Assembly: GCA_020747015.1 (NCBI GenBank)
Contig: JAGTJM010000025.1
Span: 434,001 to 498,000, forward strand
DNA from: Pyrenochaeta sp. MPI-SDFR-AT-0127
Lineage: Eukaryota; Ascomycota; Dothideomycetes; Pleosporales; Cucurbitariaceae
DNA length: 64,000 nucleotides
Direction of reading: 5' to 3'
Within the stretch, counting starts at the first letter, position 1; every line of letters starts with the position of its first letter. Under the pieces are notes generated by a model. The model was not told the DNA's origin. It saw only the letters and a program-made list of their open reading frames with translations, and ran no database searches. The position numbers were made by a program, and so were the translations under genes. This document shows positions 32,958-45,197 of the stretch, piece by piece.

Positions 32958-33856
32958 AGGTGCTACAAGCATAGAGGAAGATTTGAGGTATACCTGTTTG
33001 CATATTGGAGCGAATTGCATCTTTACACATTATCCCTACTATTGTACATAATTCCTTGCCCTCATTTCTCTTCCTTTGTTCTACCCATAGTTTTTGGCCA
33101 CTTGTCCAGCTGCGTGCGGCTGCAAATGCGCATCTACGATACCTTAGAGCTCCTAATACGAAAAAGCGAATATGAGAATTACGATCATACACTGCCTGAA
33201 CCAGCCAAGCCAAAAATGACCTGATTTTTTATAGCCTCATTTTCCCCAGGCAACATTTGCATGCACGAGCATTTATGCGCTCTCAAGTCCGCGGATTTTG
33301 GTCACGCCACTTTCCTGTCACCGCATAAAAGCCAGTAAAACAATCTGAGACTCGATTCGCCGCAACACAGGATTTCCCCTTGGGCTCTAGGCCTCTCAGC
33401 GCTCCGCGGATCATTTGCGGAGCCTCAAACAATTTACTTCGTAAGCTTCAAACCAACCAATTCCTCCGTGTATCACGGTAGTTCAGTACTCATAGCACTC
33501 GCGGAAAGTGGAGTCACTAGCCATGATCAAGCCTCGCATGTCTCGGAAGCCAAGGTCTTGGAACTGCAGTTTTGGGTATGTTAGGGTGCGGAGTGTGGAT
33601 CATAGTATGTTCTAGTCGGTAAGGTGGGGCAGAGCATGTTATTGACATGACATGAAGACATGAGCTCGTGTTTGAGGGAGGAGTGGAGCGTTGGTAGAAG
33701 CGTTGAGTTTAGCGATCTAGATGCCGCGATGCTTGAATCAACGGACTGGGAGACGGTGTTGACAACCTGATTCAGAGCTTTTGCTGGCTAGTGGGAGCAA
33801 CTTCTTCTGACAACTTGATGGTTCTTGTTTCCATAGATGATAGGGGAAGAAGCTTC
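32958..33856. other. Intergenic, convergent 3' flanks
   Basis: Between the ends of noxB (plus) and the metallo-beta-lactamase gene (minus). No supported gene. Confidence 0.5.
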
Positions 33857-35027
33857 TTAGAGACAAGCATGCGCTGGCTTTTTCCACCCAGTAGCAAACC
33901 ATTCATTGACTTCTACAAGACCTTCGATTTCCTTCTTTCCGGGCGCAATGCTCTCGCCAACACTGAAGTCATGGGCTGCAATAACCCAAATATTTCTCTT
34001 TCGTGCAAACGCTCTCGTTCGCCATATCGTATTGATGGCTTGCTCAGGGTCACTGTGCATGCCAGATTTAGAGTATGGCGGTCGGGCAGTCCGCCTTGGA
34101 TCCTTCAGAATCTCAGGATGATGGAAGCAGTCCCCTGCTAACAGAATAAACGTATCTTCATGAGGCCCGATTGTCGTACGAATAAGCATCATTTGGTGTC
34201 CTGCAGAGTGACCTGGGGCGTCGATAAGATAAGCTGAGCCGTCTCCGAAGATGTCGTAAGCTCTGTCGAAAGACCCAAGTCCAATCCACCCTGGCTTCTT
34301 CAGATCAATAGCGTTGTACTTGCCCTTCTTCATCCCTTCTGTTACTTGACCAACCCTCTTGTCTTCAGCCTTCTCCAACAGATGGTCCGGTACATATAGC
34401 TCAATGATCTTTCTTGTTCCGTCGACAGGCAATGTCTCACTTAGAGTAGGCGCTTTCTCTTCAATTGGATATCCGGGTCTTGCGTACGTGCAACAGGTCG
34501 GTCCAATCTTTCAGGAGCAAAGTCAGTGATTGTCTCACAAGCAGTCTGTAGACAGCTACACTCACCCATATTTCCGCATTTGTAAACCCAGCTTTGGCTC
34601 CATCGCCTACGTGGTCGAAGTGCATGTGCGAGAATATTACTGCCTTAATATTCTCGGCCTGCTGCTCCGGTGAACCATGCTCTTTCAAAATTTTTGCCGG
34701 CGACTTTGGTTGGCACTTGAACTGTGGTAACACATTGTCGACAATTGTAGGTGGCAGATTCTTCAGATCCTCACGCATTCCAAGATCAAATATGTACTTA
34801 TTGCTAGATGAAGAGTGCTCGATGAGGAAGACATAGTCTGGAGCAAAATAAGATTTTAATCTGCTAGACCTTTGTTCTGGCTTATTCGAACTGTTCACCT
34901 GGTCCGGTCCTGGAAGAAGCACCATGTCCGTGGGGATCCAGAGGCCACCGGCCTGGATAAGATACACTTTGCATGTTGCTTTGCTGGGTGGTATTGAATG
35001 CCATGGTAGCACGGGTGACTGGGTCAT
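33857..35027 (-). CDS. Metallo-beta-lactamase-fold hydrolase
   Basis: Exons 34566..35027 and 33857..34507, intron 58 bp (donor GTGAGT), 370 residues. The zinc motif SHMHFDHVGD (His134, His136, Asp138, His139) is intact. Downstream ligand candidates are in LIDAPGHSAGHQMMLI and LLAGDCFHHPEIL, followed by a late His in VIAAHDFSVGE. The splice joins AEIW to IGPTCCTYARPGYP in phase 0. No signal peptide. The arrangement resembles lactonase-like (AHL lactonase/AttM-type) members common in ascomycetes. Substrate cannot be told from sequence; lactone, ester or thioester hydrolysis is likely. Confidence 0.82.
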
Positions 35028-35823
35028 AGTCTTTAAGAGGAAGAATAACTTCTATGCGGAAGATTTGAAACTAGAGACGGATCAGTACTTGCTGGACACT
35101 TGAAGTATGGCCTTGGAGACAACAAAGTCAGTGTTCAGCATATCTCTATGACGTCACAAAGGTCTAGTCGGACTAGTTCCAAGGCGATAAAGGTGAGATA
35201 GAAAAGACATAGGGCGCACCTCTACTCTCGTCTTCACATAGTCATTCAAGAATTTGATGGATATGTGGAATTCTCAAAGGGCCTGCGTCTTATGTGAATG
35301 TACTTGAATTGACATGCCGAAAATTGGCTACCGAGTCAGCCCTCCTCGTTAGCACCAATTCCAATGAATCACGAGAGCCAAGCTTGAGCGAGCAAGCACC
35401 TTTCAGCAAAACGGCGTCATCGCGTTAAAGAAGTATACGCCTTTATCCGTCCGCCATTCAGGTAGAACTAACACTGTTACCAAGGCAGGCATTTTAAGAC
35501 GCGATGAGGACAGACAAGATAATGCATGCGTGCTATGCACATATTGATATCACAAGACTAATTAACTTATCTTCATGTGATGTGTTTCCCATAGATACTC
35601 TGGCCAAACGATGAGGATCTCTCACACACTTAGCTGTCCGGACGACCGTGGTAAGACGCTCATGTACCTAGCGGAGAGAAGCATAAACTTCAATCATTTT
35701 ATTCCCACTCCCTGAAAATGATATACACGATCTCGCTCCATTACTTAAGTATGTATGTTGTATGTCGAAGGACACGAAGCTGGATACAAGACTGTCGAAA
35801 TGACTTCTGAAATGTAGGATCCC
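35028..35823. other. Intergenic, no gene seen
   Basis: 5' flank of the metallo-beta-lactamase gene and 3' flank of the small gene at 36207. No motif-bearing frame. Confidence 0.45.
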
Positions 35824-36207
35824 TCAAGGCGCATCAACATCCTCCACATTCATTCGCTCATCCTGATCAGCTACCTCACCTTCCTTCTCTTTGGTTTGTT
35901 CTTCTGTTTCCACGCTCTCCTCTCTATTATCCTCCTCACATTCTACACAGACTGTGTCTACATCAGTGTAAAACACTTCTAACTCTTCCAGCCTCCCACT
36001 GCACCGTGCTCCCCGTCGGCCCGCATCTTGACACCCCAATACACTGGTGTCCGTATGCGTCGGCCATTCCGTTCTTGAATTTGCTTGTCGATTAGTCCTC
36101 GCCGAAAGTGGCAGCGAATCTTGAATCGGGCTAGGCCGTAGGTAACCCTTCGGGTGGAAAGGAGAGAGATGAGCGCAGGAATAGCGTGTGCGACGAAGGA
36201 AGCACAT
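35824..36207 (-). CDS. Small Cys-containing protein with acidic tail (127 aa), unknown function
   Basis: Single frame from ATG to TGA. MCFLRRTRYSCAHLSPFHPK is followed by NSRTEWPTHTDTSVLGCQDA, then RCSGRLEELEVFYTDVDTVC and VECEEDN, and a Glu/Asp-rich tail of about 40 residues. The spacing of Cys/His (C2, C11, H13, then C61, C72, C91, C94) suggests a metal-binding fold followed by a disordered acidic tail. Small proteins of this appearance occur widely in filamentous ascomycetes without a known function. No signal peptide or membrane segment. Confidence 0.5.
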   Translation of the reverse strand: MCFLRRTRYSCAHLSPFHPKGYLRPSPIQDSLPLSARTNRQANSRTEWPTHTDTSVLGCQDAGRRGARCSGRLEELEVFYTDVDTVCVECEEDNREESVETEEQTKEKEGEVADQDERMNVEDVDAP

Positions 36208-36646
36208 TTCGAGTGATGAACAAAGGCTCTGGTTGAATGATTTTCGGGCAAGTTGTTTGTGGAAAAGTCGGAGAGATCGAGAGGTATTTATGAATGACTG
36301 TGGCGCCTATGAGATGTGAAAGGACTTTTGACTTCACCTTTCGAGCACTTTGAATCATTGTATCACCCAAGTAGTACACTTTCACCAGGAGAATTGATAA
36401 GTATAAATGAAAGACTTTGTGAAACTCAGACATAAAGGCGCACGTTTCATGAAGACTGCTTTGTCTGAAGGCGAAAAAATATGTCCATAATTCAATATAG
36501 CGTGTATAATCGCAACGCTAGCCGTGCAAACGCCGATACAGCCAACGCGAACATCAATCAGACCTCCAGACTGATGGCTCAAGTAAACATTTACAGAAGA
36601 AGCCGAAGACCGAGGCCCTGACTCATGAACAAGGGCCGCAGATCGG
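36208..36646. other. Intergenic
   Basis: 5' flank of the small Cys-containing gene and 3' flank of the carrier gene, both minus strand. Nothing else seen. Confidence 0.5.
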
Positions 36647-37835
36647 CTATTTGACGAGAACAGGAGCAACTTTGCCCGCTTTCTCAGCAGCGATGTTGGC
36701 GAGCTTTTGTAGCTTCTCGGCGCGAACCTGGCGGAAATATCTGAAGAGTAGGATAAAGGAGAGCTCGATTCTACATGGATGTCAGCAAAGTCTAAGAGCA
36801 GCATAATCATATATGATGAGCGTACCTCTCCTTGGTCATCATAAGGAATCCTTGTACAAGCAAACCTTTCAAGATCTGAGGCCCAATCCCTTTGAATAAT
36901 GCGCTTGGGCCTTCGTGTTGAATGATATATTGCATGACTTCAGTGAATGACTTGAAAGGCTTTCCATTCCTAGCTGGAGGTGGTTTCGACTGTAGCCCAA
37001 CCTTTGCGACAATGAGAGGCTGCGTAGCAATGGTGGCAAGCATCTTCGACAGCGAACCGAGAACTAGATACAGTCAGTGAGTTAACACGCTATTCATGCT
37101 CGAGCTTGTTGCAACGTACGAAATGCTTCCAGTGGTTTCAGTGTCTTTTTCCCTGGATACAGTACCTCCCGCAATCGCTGGTAAGCACCATATGTGATTG
37201 ATGGGTTGATCACGAGCACCAAACTTGCCCTCAGTCCTCGCCATAGACCTGTCCATCCGTCCTCGCCGTTGATGACATCCATGCCAGTCTCAATCATGCC
37301 TTTTCGCTCCGACTTGCTCATGGTCTGTTGCCTCGTCGTTACGACTGCCACGGGAATCGTGAAGAGCTGGGCAAGCGCTCCAGCTATGGCTCCAAGCGAA
37401 AGTTCAACAGCAGTACCTGGCGACGTTTGAAGAGTGCGCCTGGTCATGTAGACGCTGCGGACGATTGTGTACCAGTAGAAGTAGGCGAAGTTAGTCGAAG
37501 CTACGCCGAGCAATGAGCCTGCCATTCCAGCATAAAGACCGGAAACGCCCTCATTCGCAACGACTTTCCTTATTGCATCGAGCGCACCGTCATAGTGCTC
37601 GTCGTCGGCAGGATTGGGGTCGTTGGAGGTCTTGGAGCGCTTGACTTGGACCTGTAATCGCGTCTTGATCCTGGACTTTGTCAGTACTATCCTAGGAAAC
37701 GTTCGTCAAACACGTGAAAGAGACTGCTCACAGATCCAATGGGTATACCAGTGTATTGGCAATTACAGCGCCAGCAGCGCCGGCGACGGCATTGCCCCAT
37801 GGCGGCAGTGCATCGACTTTCGACTGACCAGCCAT
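36647..37835 (-). CDS. Peroxisomal-type adenine nucleotide carrier (Ant1/PMP34-like), mitochondrial carrier family
   Basis: Exons 37732..37835, 37120..37670, 36826..37063 and 36647..36770 (introns 61, 56 and 55 bp), 338 residues. Three carrier repeats are visible. The first has GNAVAGAAGAVIANTLVYPL and then D-L-I-KTRLQVQVK across the splice. The second has LGAIAGALAQLFTIPVAVVT followed by TRQQT. The third has LSKMLATIATQPLIVAKVGL. Glycine/aromatic signatures (GLYAGMAGSLLG, GWTGLWRGLRASL, ALFKGIGPQILKGLL) follow each. The second-repeat motif PVAVVTTRQQ and overall layout match peroxisomal ATP/AMP carriers, which supply ATP for fatty acid activation inside peroxisomes. A few mitochondrial carriers look similar, so the organelle is inferred. 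It is divergently oriented to palB. Confidence 0.85.
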
Positions 37836-38511
37836 TGTCTTAACGCCGACAGTGGTTGAAGTATGGGGAGGAGAGTGGTGATGTCGGACTTTTGGAACGG
37901 CAGATGATGTAACCGGCTGTGGGGTTTCTGAGGTGGAAGAACTGCGACGTGGACTATCTCATGGTCGAAATAACGAAAAGAAACTACAGTACAGAAGAGC
38001 AGAGTAGATATCGGAATACGAAGTAAGAAAAAGTGGGCAGGACGTGTTCAAAGTGTTCCGCAACACGGTAGTGCATCCGCCCACATGGCTCATCACTTCC
38101 GAGGTCTGAAGGCCGAGGTTCAATCATCCCAGTCGCCAAGACTGACGACATTAGCACTTCATCAGATCTCCCTTCACCATCTGTATTGTTTGCAAGCTTA
38201 AAGGGTGACCTTGAGATCTGACATGTTGTCGGGCCTGCGTGAAATAATGCAACAAAGCTACAGCTACTGCTCAGCGCAAAATTGGCAGCTTCCGGGGCAA
38301 AACATGCAAAGTCGCGACGCGAAGTTGGTCAGGCACGTGACCTGGCGCTAATCCAGCCTCAACACCATCACAGTATCGCGACATGCACCTGCGTTCTCAA
38401 CTCAAACCCTTCGGCGCTTTCGGACCCTTGTGGACTAGTCGAGTGATAATGCTGCTCGAATGCCTTACTGATCAGCCATCTGTTCGATAGCGCTTGCTCA
38501 GCGCGCTCACC
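37836..38511. promoter_or_regulatory. Divergent promoter region between carrier gene and palB
   Basis: 676 bp separate the start codons of the minus-strand carrier and plus-strand palB. One GCCAAG hexamer (38135-38140) fits the PacC consensus GCCARG, but a single hexamer is expected by chance at this length. Confidence 0.5.
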
Positions 38512-41500
38512 ATGGCGGACAAGTCGGCTCAACTTGAAGCTTATAAAGCTGCTGCAGGCGTATGTGACACCGCGACTGACAACTATTGCGGCAGAATCGT
38601 GTTTATATTCTCTCGCTGAAACTAATACCGGTCGCAGAACCTCCACTCACAGCTACAGAGCGCCGCAACCAAAGATGAGGCCCTTGACTTGGCGATTGGC
38701 GCTGCTGAAAACCTGATGAAAGCTTTGAAGCTGTCTTCGAATTTAGACGAAAGAAAACAACTCAAGGCACAATGTGGAGACATGATGAACATTGCGGACC
38801 GCATCAAGAAGTCCACAGAATGGACGCCCTGGGCCGAGCAACAACCAACAAGCAACAAGGCTGAGCGCATTGATCACTGGGCCGCTGAGGTTGCTGTTTC
38901 CGCGAATTCAGTGACCCCTGTCGAAGATGTTACTCCACAGAAGAGTTCTTCCCGCCACGGTCTGTCTTCGACCCCGGCGACCATCGAAGGCGTGCGCGTG
39001 ACTTCAGGTAAATCGTCCATTTCTTCATTTCATGCCCCTATTCTAGATGATGCCGAAATACGTGCACCGAGACAAGGGTGGCGCGAAGCAGCAGCCTTGC
39101 TCACGAATGATTCGAATCGTCCAGTTCCCTCAATCAATACTACAACAAGCGGCTCAGCTGATACGTCACACGAAGATAGCTCGAAGGCCACAGTTAGCCA
39201 TGGAGCAGGTATGAAGGTGTCTTTTGAAGGAGGCCTCAAAGCACCCCTAGTACCGGCGTTGCCTGCGTCACATCCGCAGCAGAATCTCCCTAAGGCAGAA
39301 GTTACGGCTCTCTCACCTTCGATTGCGTCTTACTCTCACATTCATAGGCTTGTAGAGCCTGTGTCGAGCAGAAAGCGTTCCAAGAGGGAAGACATCATCC
39401 TGTTAAAGGCTTCGATGGTAAATGGTTTTAAATGTCCACCGTGGAAAGAGAACCCAACCGCTGCTGAGTTCGCTCCACAAGACGGGGTGGAGCCGTTCAC
39501 GTAAGTGAAGCTAGTGTTGCAGTAAGCACACCTCTGACAATTTCAGTGACACGCATGACCTAAGCCTATCGCCATATCAGCAGCAATTCTTCCAAGGCTG
39601 GGTTCGAGCGAGACATGCAGTCCCACCCCCTTCACTGTTCTCGGATGACAGGACAGGCATTGGGCCTCTGATGTCTAGCTCTCGCTCTATCGATCTTGTG
39701 CAGGATGCAGCGACAGACTGCTCCGTAGTCACGAGCTTGTGTGCTGGCATCGCACGGGCTGAACGCGGCCACGATCAGGTCGGTTTTCACTTGGCTTGGT
39801 TGTCTAGCCACTAATTCAAGTAGATGCTCTCAAACAAGCTGTATCCATACGACAAGAAGCTTGGTAAGCCAGTGCCGTCGTCAAATGGGAAATACGTTGT
39901 GCGACTTAACTTCAACGGTTGCTGGAGGCGGGTTGTCATTGATGATCGATTACCTGTTTCAAACACGCATCGACTACTGCATGTTATCGATCGTCGCAAC
40001 CCAGCGTTGTTATGGCCTGCGCTACTCGAAAAGGCCTATCTCAAGGTCCGTGGGGGATACGATTTTCCAGGCAGTAACTCTTGCAGCGATCTGTGGACGC
40101 TAACAGGCTGGATTCCGGAGCAAATTTTCTTGCAAGAGTGAGGGCCTCCATACCTTGCCTCAAACTTCGACATACTGACCCTTACCATTAGGACCGACAC
40201 TGTTCCTGATCAATTGTGGAACCGTATATACAATGCATTCCTCTATGGAGACGTCTTGGTCACTGCAGGCACAGGGAAAATGTCAAGCAGACAAGAGCGT
40301 GAGCTTGGCCTTGAAGGGCAGCACAGCTATGTCGTGTTAGACATGAAACATACAGATCACGATCGCCTGTTGCTAGTTAAAAACCCATGGGTAGAAGGGA
40401 AAGGATGGCGTGGTCCTCGTCCATCAACTGCATCTACCCTAGAGTCCTCCATTTCTAGCGGCGGCTCTAAAAGCAGCTTAGAAACCTACCACATGGATAG
40501 CGTTCCGACACACGACCGGCCGCACCCCACAACATTCTGGATAGGCCTCGAGCAAGTCATACAACACTTTGAAAGCCTGTACTTGAACTGGAATCCCGGC
40601 CTTTTTCGATTTCGCCAAGACATACACTTCGAGTGGAACATTGAGTGTCAGCCACCTGGTGGATGCATCGTCAAACATCCTCAGTTTGCTCTGACCTCAA
40701 AAGGCGCCAGCCCTGTTTGGTTCCTCCTAAGCCGCCATTTCCGCGATGCGCCGACTGACATCAAAGACGTGTCCGATGCATTCAACGACGGAAGCATCCG
40801 CCCTGACTCTCAAGTCAATGCCTCGGGAGAGGCGACAAAAGGGTACATGAGCGTCTATGTCTGTAACGGTCATGGAGAACGGCTATATATGAAAGATACG
40901 TATCTGGAATCGAGTGACTATGTTACAACGCCTCAGTGTCTCCTTCGATGGGACGCAGATGCAAACTCGAGCTACACGGTAGTTGTCGACCAGGACGAGC
41001 TTCCTCCATCGCTATACACGTTCTCCCTAGCAGCCTTCTCTAACTCACCAATCACACTCGAACCAGCAGCGCAGAGGTATCCCCAGCAGAGGATTGAAGA
41101 AGGGTCTTGGAGCAGACAATCTGCCGGGGGAACTACGAGCTCCCCGAAGTACTTTGAGAATCCACAATACTCGCTGGAGCTTCGTCAACGCGGGCCTATC
41201 GTGATCCTGTTAACAAGCGACAAGCACGAGCATCCACTGCATGTTAAACTCGCGCTCGGACATGGAAAGAGATTATATCGACTGCAGAGTCGCGATGTAC
41301 TAGTCGATTCTGGCAATCATCGCAGTGGTTGTGTGATTGCTGAAATCAAGGACCTTCAACCGGGGCTATACACGATCATCTGCTCACTCTTTGAGGCTGG
41401 TCAGACGGGGGATTTCTCTCTCAGGGTTGATAGCACCAGCGACGTTGGATTGAAGCCAATACCTCGCGATGGCGCAGGACTCTTATCGATGAAGCTTGCA

Positions 41501-41905
41501 CCAGCTTGCTTTGGAGCAGAGGCACAAAAGATAGCTGCACCGCTTCTTCCCCGTCGCTTAGCGTCATACACTATTATCGCGAGATTTTTGAAGGCGACTA
41601 GCCCAAGATCCAGTGATCTAGGAAAGTTGGCTCGCAGTCCGCTTCGGCTCAGCGTTGAGATTGGACGGGGTCCAGAGCGCAAATTTGTGATCGCTAGCGA
41701 ACGAGGAGAGTACGCCGATTCCGCCACGGTTCGGTCCGAGAGCGTCAACATTGACCCCACGCTGCTTAGCCAGGGAGATCTTTATCTTGTCCTTGACAGA
41801 CTTTCTGGGCCCGGGGGTCCGGTCGAGGAGTGGTACGAGGTGGAGATATACACGGATATGCCTCAGGCATGTGAGATTGGAGTTTGGCGCGACTGGAATG
41901 ACTAG
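38512..41905 (+). CDS. palB: Calpain-like cysteine protease PalB (Rim13), pH-signalling
   Basis: Exons 38512..38559, 38638..39500, 39547..39778, 39824..40137 and 40192..41905 (introns 45-78 bp), 1056 residues. The N-terminus is a MIT-type helical domain (AQLEAYKAAAG, then DEALDLAIGAAENLMKALKL) that binds ESCRT-III. Then come a Ser/Pro-rich linker and the calpain domain. The catalytic triad is complete: Cys362 in AATDCSVVTSLCAG, His530 in EGQHSYVVLDM and Asn550 in LLVKNPWVEGKGW. Two C-terminal calpain-III-like beta domains follow (from about GLFRFRQDIHFEWN and from QYSLELRQRGPIVILL). In fungi PalB acts on endosomal membranes with Vps32 and PalA and makes the first cleavage of PacC at alkaline pH. 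It is longer than some homologues because of the linker. Confidence 0.93.
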
Positions 41906-42626
41906 ATGGGGAGCACGAGGCATGGAGAGGGTGTTTTACAGGCGACGCAAGAGTCATGTGCAGTGCCATACAGGCGACCAGGCGCTGTTGAAGGTGTCTA
42001 GGACTATGGATGTCGCTCGACACGGGATATCTAGGTAGGCTGCAGCGTGATAGCTCCATGCTCACAGGACTGCCACTATGCAAAAGCGAGAGGCAGTGAA
42101 TGTACCATCAGCCCCCAAGAGTGAAGATCGATACCCCTTCTGTTTGCAGGCCAAACTGGGCGAGACGGGCTGCTTTGCGGTTGTGAAACCAGGGAAGGAT
42201 GGCCGTGGGCGGTGTGACGCTACACCCAATCATTGCAGACACGACCCGTCGGAGGCCATCCCATTGCCCGGCTCTCGCGTGCAGCAAGCATGCATGTTGG
42301 GAACTGCGAACGATAACGGCCAAAAGTATCTTCAACCACGACCAAGTCTTGGTTATACCGTCCTTTTTGGCACTGTGCACCGTCTCTGCTTGTCTCCTTC
42401 CCCCCGCCCCCATCTGCTACCCCGCCAAGATAAGGATAACATTGTATACGTCAGAGCTTTCAAACCATTTGACGCGCGCCAAGCGGTGAGCCACCCTGGA
42501 AGCGCACCGCCTCAACACCTGACGACATCGCCGTGGTCTTCTTCCTCTTGATCCTGTCCCATAACCCGCCTCTGAATCCCCCCTTTTTTCGCGCCGTCCA
42601 GGGAGACACCGCCCTTTCTGCACCCC
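41906..42626. other. Intergenic, palB 3' flank and OSBP promoter
   Basis: No supported gene. Pyrimidine-rich sequence (CTTCC/CCCC patches near 42395-42420) lies upstream of the oxysterol-binding protein gene. Confidence 0.5.
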
Positions 42627-44418
42627 ATGGCGGACCTCGCCCCCGAAAATGCGCCCCCGAGCTCGGCTACGAGTTCGGCGCTCAACTCCAAAGAACCCTC
42701 GAGGGCTACAACACCTTCGAATGCACCTGCCGAGAAGCCACCGGATGATAGCTCCAAGTTCAAAACTTTCTTGAGCATCTTGAGGAGGTAACGTACCACC
42801 AAATTCTGCCACCGCATACTTCACGATGCAAATGCGGAGGATCGAATGCACCCAAGGCTAACTCGCGCTCTCTGCAGATTCATAGGCGTCTCCGACCTTG
42901 CTGCCGTTCGATTTTCCCTTCCCGCACAACTCCTGGAGCCAAGGCCTAATCTGGGTACGTTACTTGGAAGTCGGAATCTTCACCCTCTGCAAAGCACAAT
43001 GGCACGGTGGTCGACAAATGGTCTGACGGGTAGCAGAGTACTGGCACTACTTGGATCGGCCGGACACTTTTATTAGGTCAGCACAAATTGGACACGGAAG
43101 CCATGGAGGCTACTGCTAACGGGCGTAGTATTGGCGATTCAGATGATGACCTGGGGCGCATGCTAGGATGCCTGCGCTTTTGGTTCACAAAAGATCTGGT
43201 ATGCTGCACCTGCAAGCGGGAAAGGCACAACTAATGGCCGAGTAGAAATATGTCAAAGGCAAGCCTTGCAAGCCTTACAACTCCACATTAGGCGAGTTCT
43301 TCCGGGTACGCAACCTTTTACCATGTCCTTGGCGACTACTGACTGTTACAGTGTAACTGGAAGATCGAGGACACGCACCCGACCCTCAAAACACCAACCT
43401 CGGCGCCCTCGAGCAGCGCCAATAGCGTTTCAGGCGAGGGCAAGACAGTCACAGTCTCGTATCTTACCGAGCAGACCTCCCACCACCCTCCCGTTTCCGC
43501 CTTTTACATTGACTGCCCTGAGAAGGGCATCAGCGCCAAAGGATACGACCAGTTGAGCGCAAAGTTCACCGGAACCAGTGTGCGTGTAGTAGCTGGAGCG
43601 CACAACCTGGGAATCTTCATTACCCTGAAGAATCGAGATGATGAGGAATACCAACTCACACATCCTGCAGCCTATCTAGGGGGCCTGTTACGAGGTATGC
43701 CCTTTAAGCAGTCCGACGGCTATGCCATACTCACAGACATGACAGGATCCCTTAGCGTTTCCGTTGCCGATACATGCTACATTACCTGCCCCAAGACCGG
43801 GCTCAAAGTCATCTTAGAATACCAGGAGGAAGGCTGGCTAGGGCGATCGCAGAACAAAGTCATGGGCGTCATCTTCAAGTATGACTCAAAGAACGATAAC
43901 ACAACCAAAATCAAGGATGTGCCAGATAAGGATATTCTCGCACGCATAGAAGGCAGTTGGCAAGATAAAGTGTACTACACTCTGGGGAATAAACCATTTG
44001 CCAAAGTCTCTGTAAGTTTCTTGTTCAACTTAATTACATGGCGTATGATCTAAGACAGTATCAGGAGAAGAACGTCATCATTGACCTCAACCCCCTCGAC
44101 CCCATTGCCAAGATCGTACCCCCACTTGAAGAGCAACTCCCCAACGAGTCCCTCAAGTTCTGGGAGGGTGTGACAAATGCCATAGTAGGAAAGCAGTTCT
44201 CGCTCGCCACAACACTGAAGACCGAGATCGAGGAGAAACAACGAGCAAAAGCTGCAGAACGAAAGGCAGCGGACAAAGAGTGGCAACCACGTTTCTTTAC
44301 GGGGGCAGTTACACCCGTTGGTCGGCCAGACCTTACTGCAGATGGCGAGGAGGCACTGAAGGGCCTGCATGCAGAGAACTATAGGTTGACAGAGAACAAG
44401 GAGTATGCGGCATTCTGA
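42627..44418 (+). CDS. Oxysterol-binding protein homologue (Osh/KES1 type)
   Basis: Seven exons: 42627..42787, 42878..42954, 43037..43076, 43129..43198, 43246..43305, 43352..44011 and 44059..44418, giving 475 residues. The ORD core is complete. It includes FKTFLSILRRFIGVSDLAAV, FSLPAQLLEPRPNLEYWHYL, GRMLGCLRFWFTKDL, KPCKPYNSTLGEFFR and the signature EQTSHHPPVSAFYIDCPEKG, whose two His bind PI4P phosphate. KEWQPRFFTGA marks the C-terminal part. No PH or ankyrin domain is present, as in yeast Osh4/Kes1. The Pro/Ser/Ala-rich first 45 residues are variable. It moves sterol against PI4P between ER and Golgi or plasma membranes. The lid-loop Asn is followed by Ser-Thr where Pro is usual. Five short internal exons each restore the frame. 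Confidence 0.92.
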
Positions 44419-45197
44419 GCAAATTGCAGCGTCAATTTGAACGAGTACAAACGGGTCCGGACTTTCATTACGATATCCACTACACCATCCGGAGTTGAGC
44501 TTGCGGGAAGACGACACCCTCGCTTGATCTTGCGTCGTTTGGGAAAGAGCATGTTTGTTCGGCGTTTGCTTTACATACTTCGTACATACTATACGGCTCG
44601 AGTTCATGCTTATGGTTGGCTAGCATGTGCAGCACTCTACAAATAGATTTCACGTTGTTTTGGTCAGCCCACGGGCTTTCATCACTTTTCAATGACTCCT
44701 TTGAGAATACACACTGGCCAAAGCGACACTGTATTGAAGATGGTGCTTAAAACAGAGCACCGTTTAGCAAAAACACCTGCGTGGAATTACAACAAAAAGC
44801 AAGCTTAGAGCAGTTCATGGATGAGATACACCAAGAACCTTGCTACAGTAACTTAAAGGCTGTGCTTGGCACTGCACTCGGCACACTGGGGCTTATCAAT
44901 ACAAATGCCGAATGCTATGAATGCAACCAATGGCAGGGAACCCGCAAAGCCGACATAGATTTAGTGAAGCCCTCTTCAGCCTTGGTGAGACCATAGGACA
45001 ATAGTTTGGAGATGTACAGAAAAGGCATACATATTGACACGTACAGAATTGGAAGGAGTTGAGCTCAGTGGGACAGAGGGAGTGGCTTATAGTTCTCGAG
45101 TCTTAATTCAAGGGGAATCAATTCTTAGAAACTAACCCATACACACACTTCGACAGTGCTCTCACCGCATCAGCTTCGTCCTTTACATGTATCGAGT
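44419..45197. other. Intergenic, convergent 3' flanks
   Basis: Between the ends of the OSBP gene (plus) and the AA12-type gene (minus). No supported gene. Confidence 0.5.

Noticed and set aside
38135..38140. PacC-type GCCAAG site as evidence of pH control of palB
   Set aside because: A single hexamer in 676 bp is expected by chance; kept only as a note.
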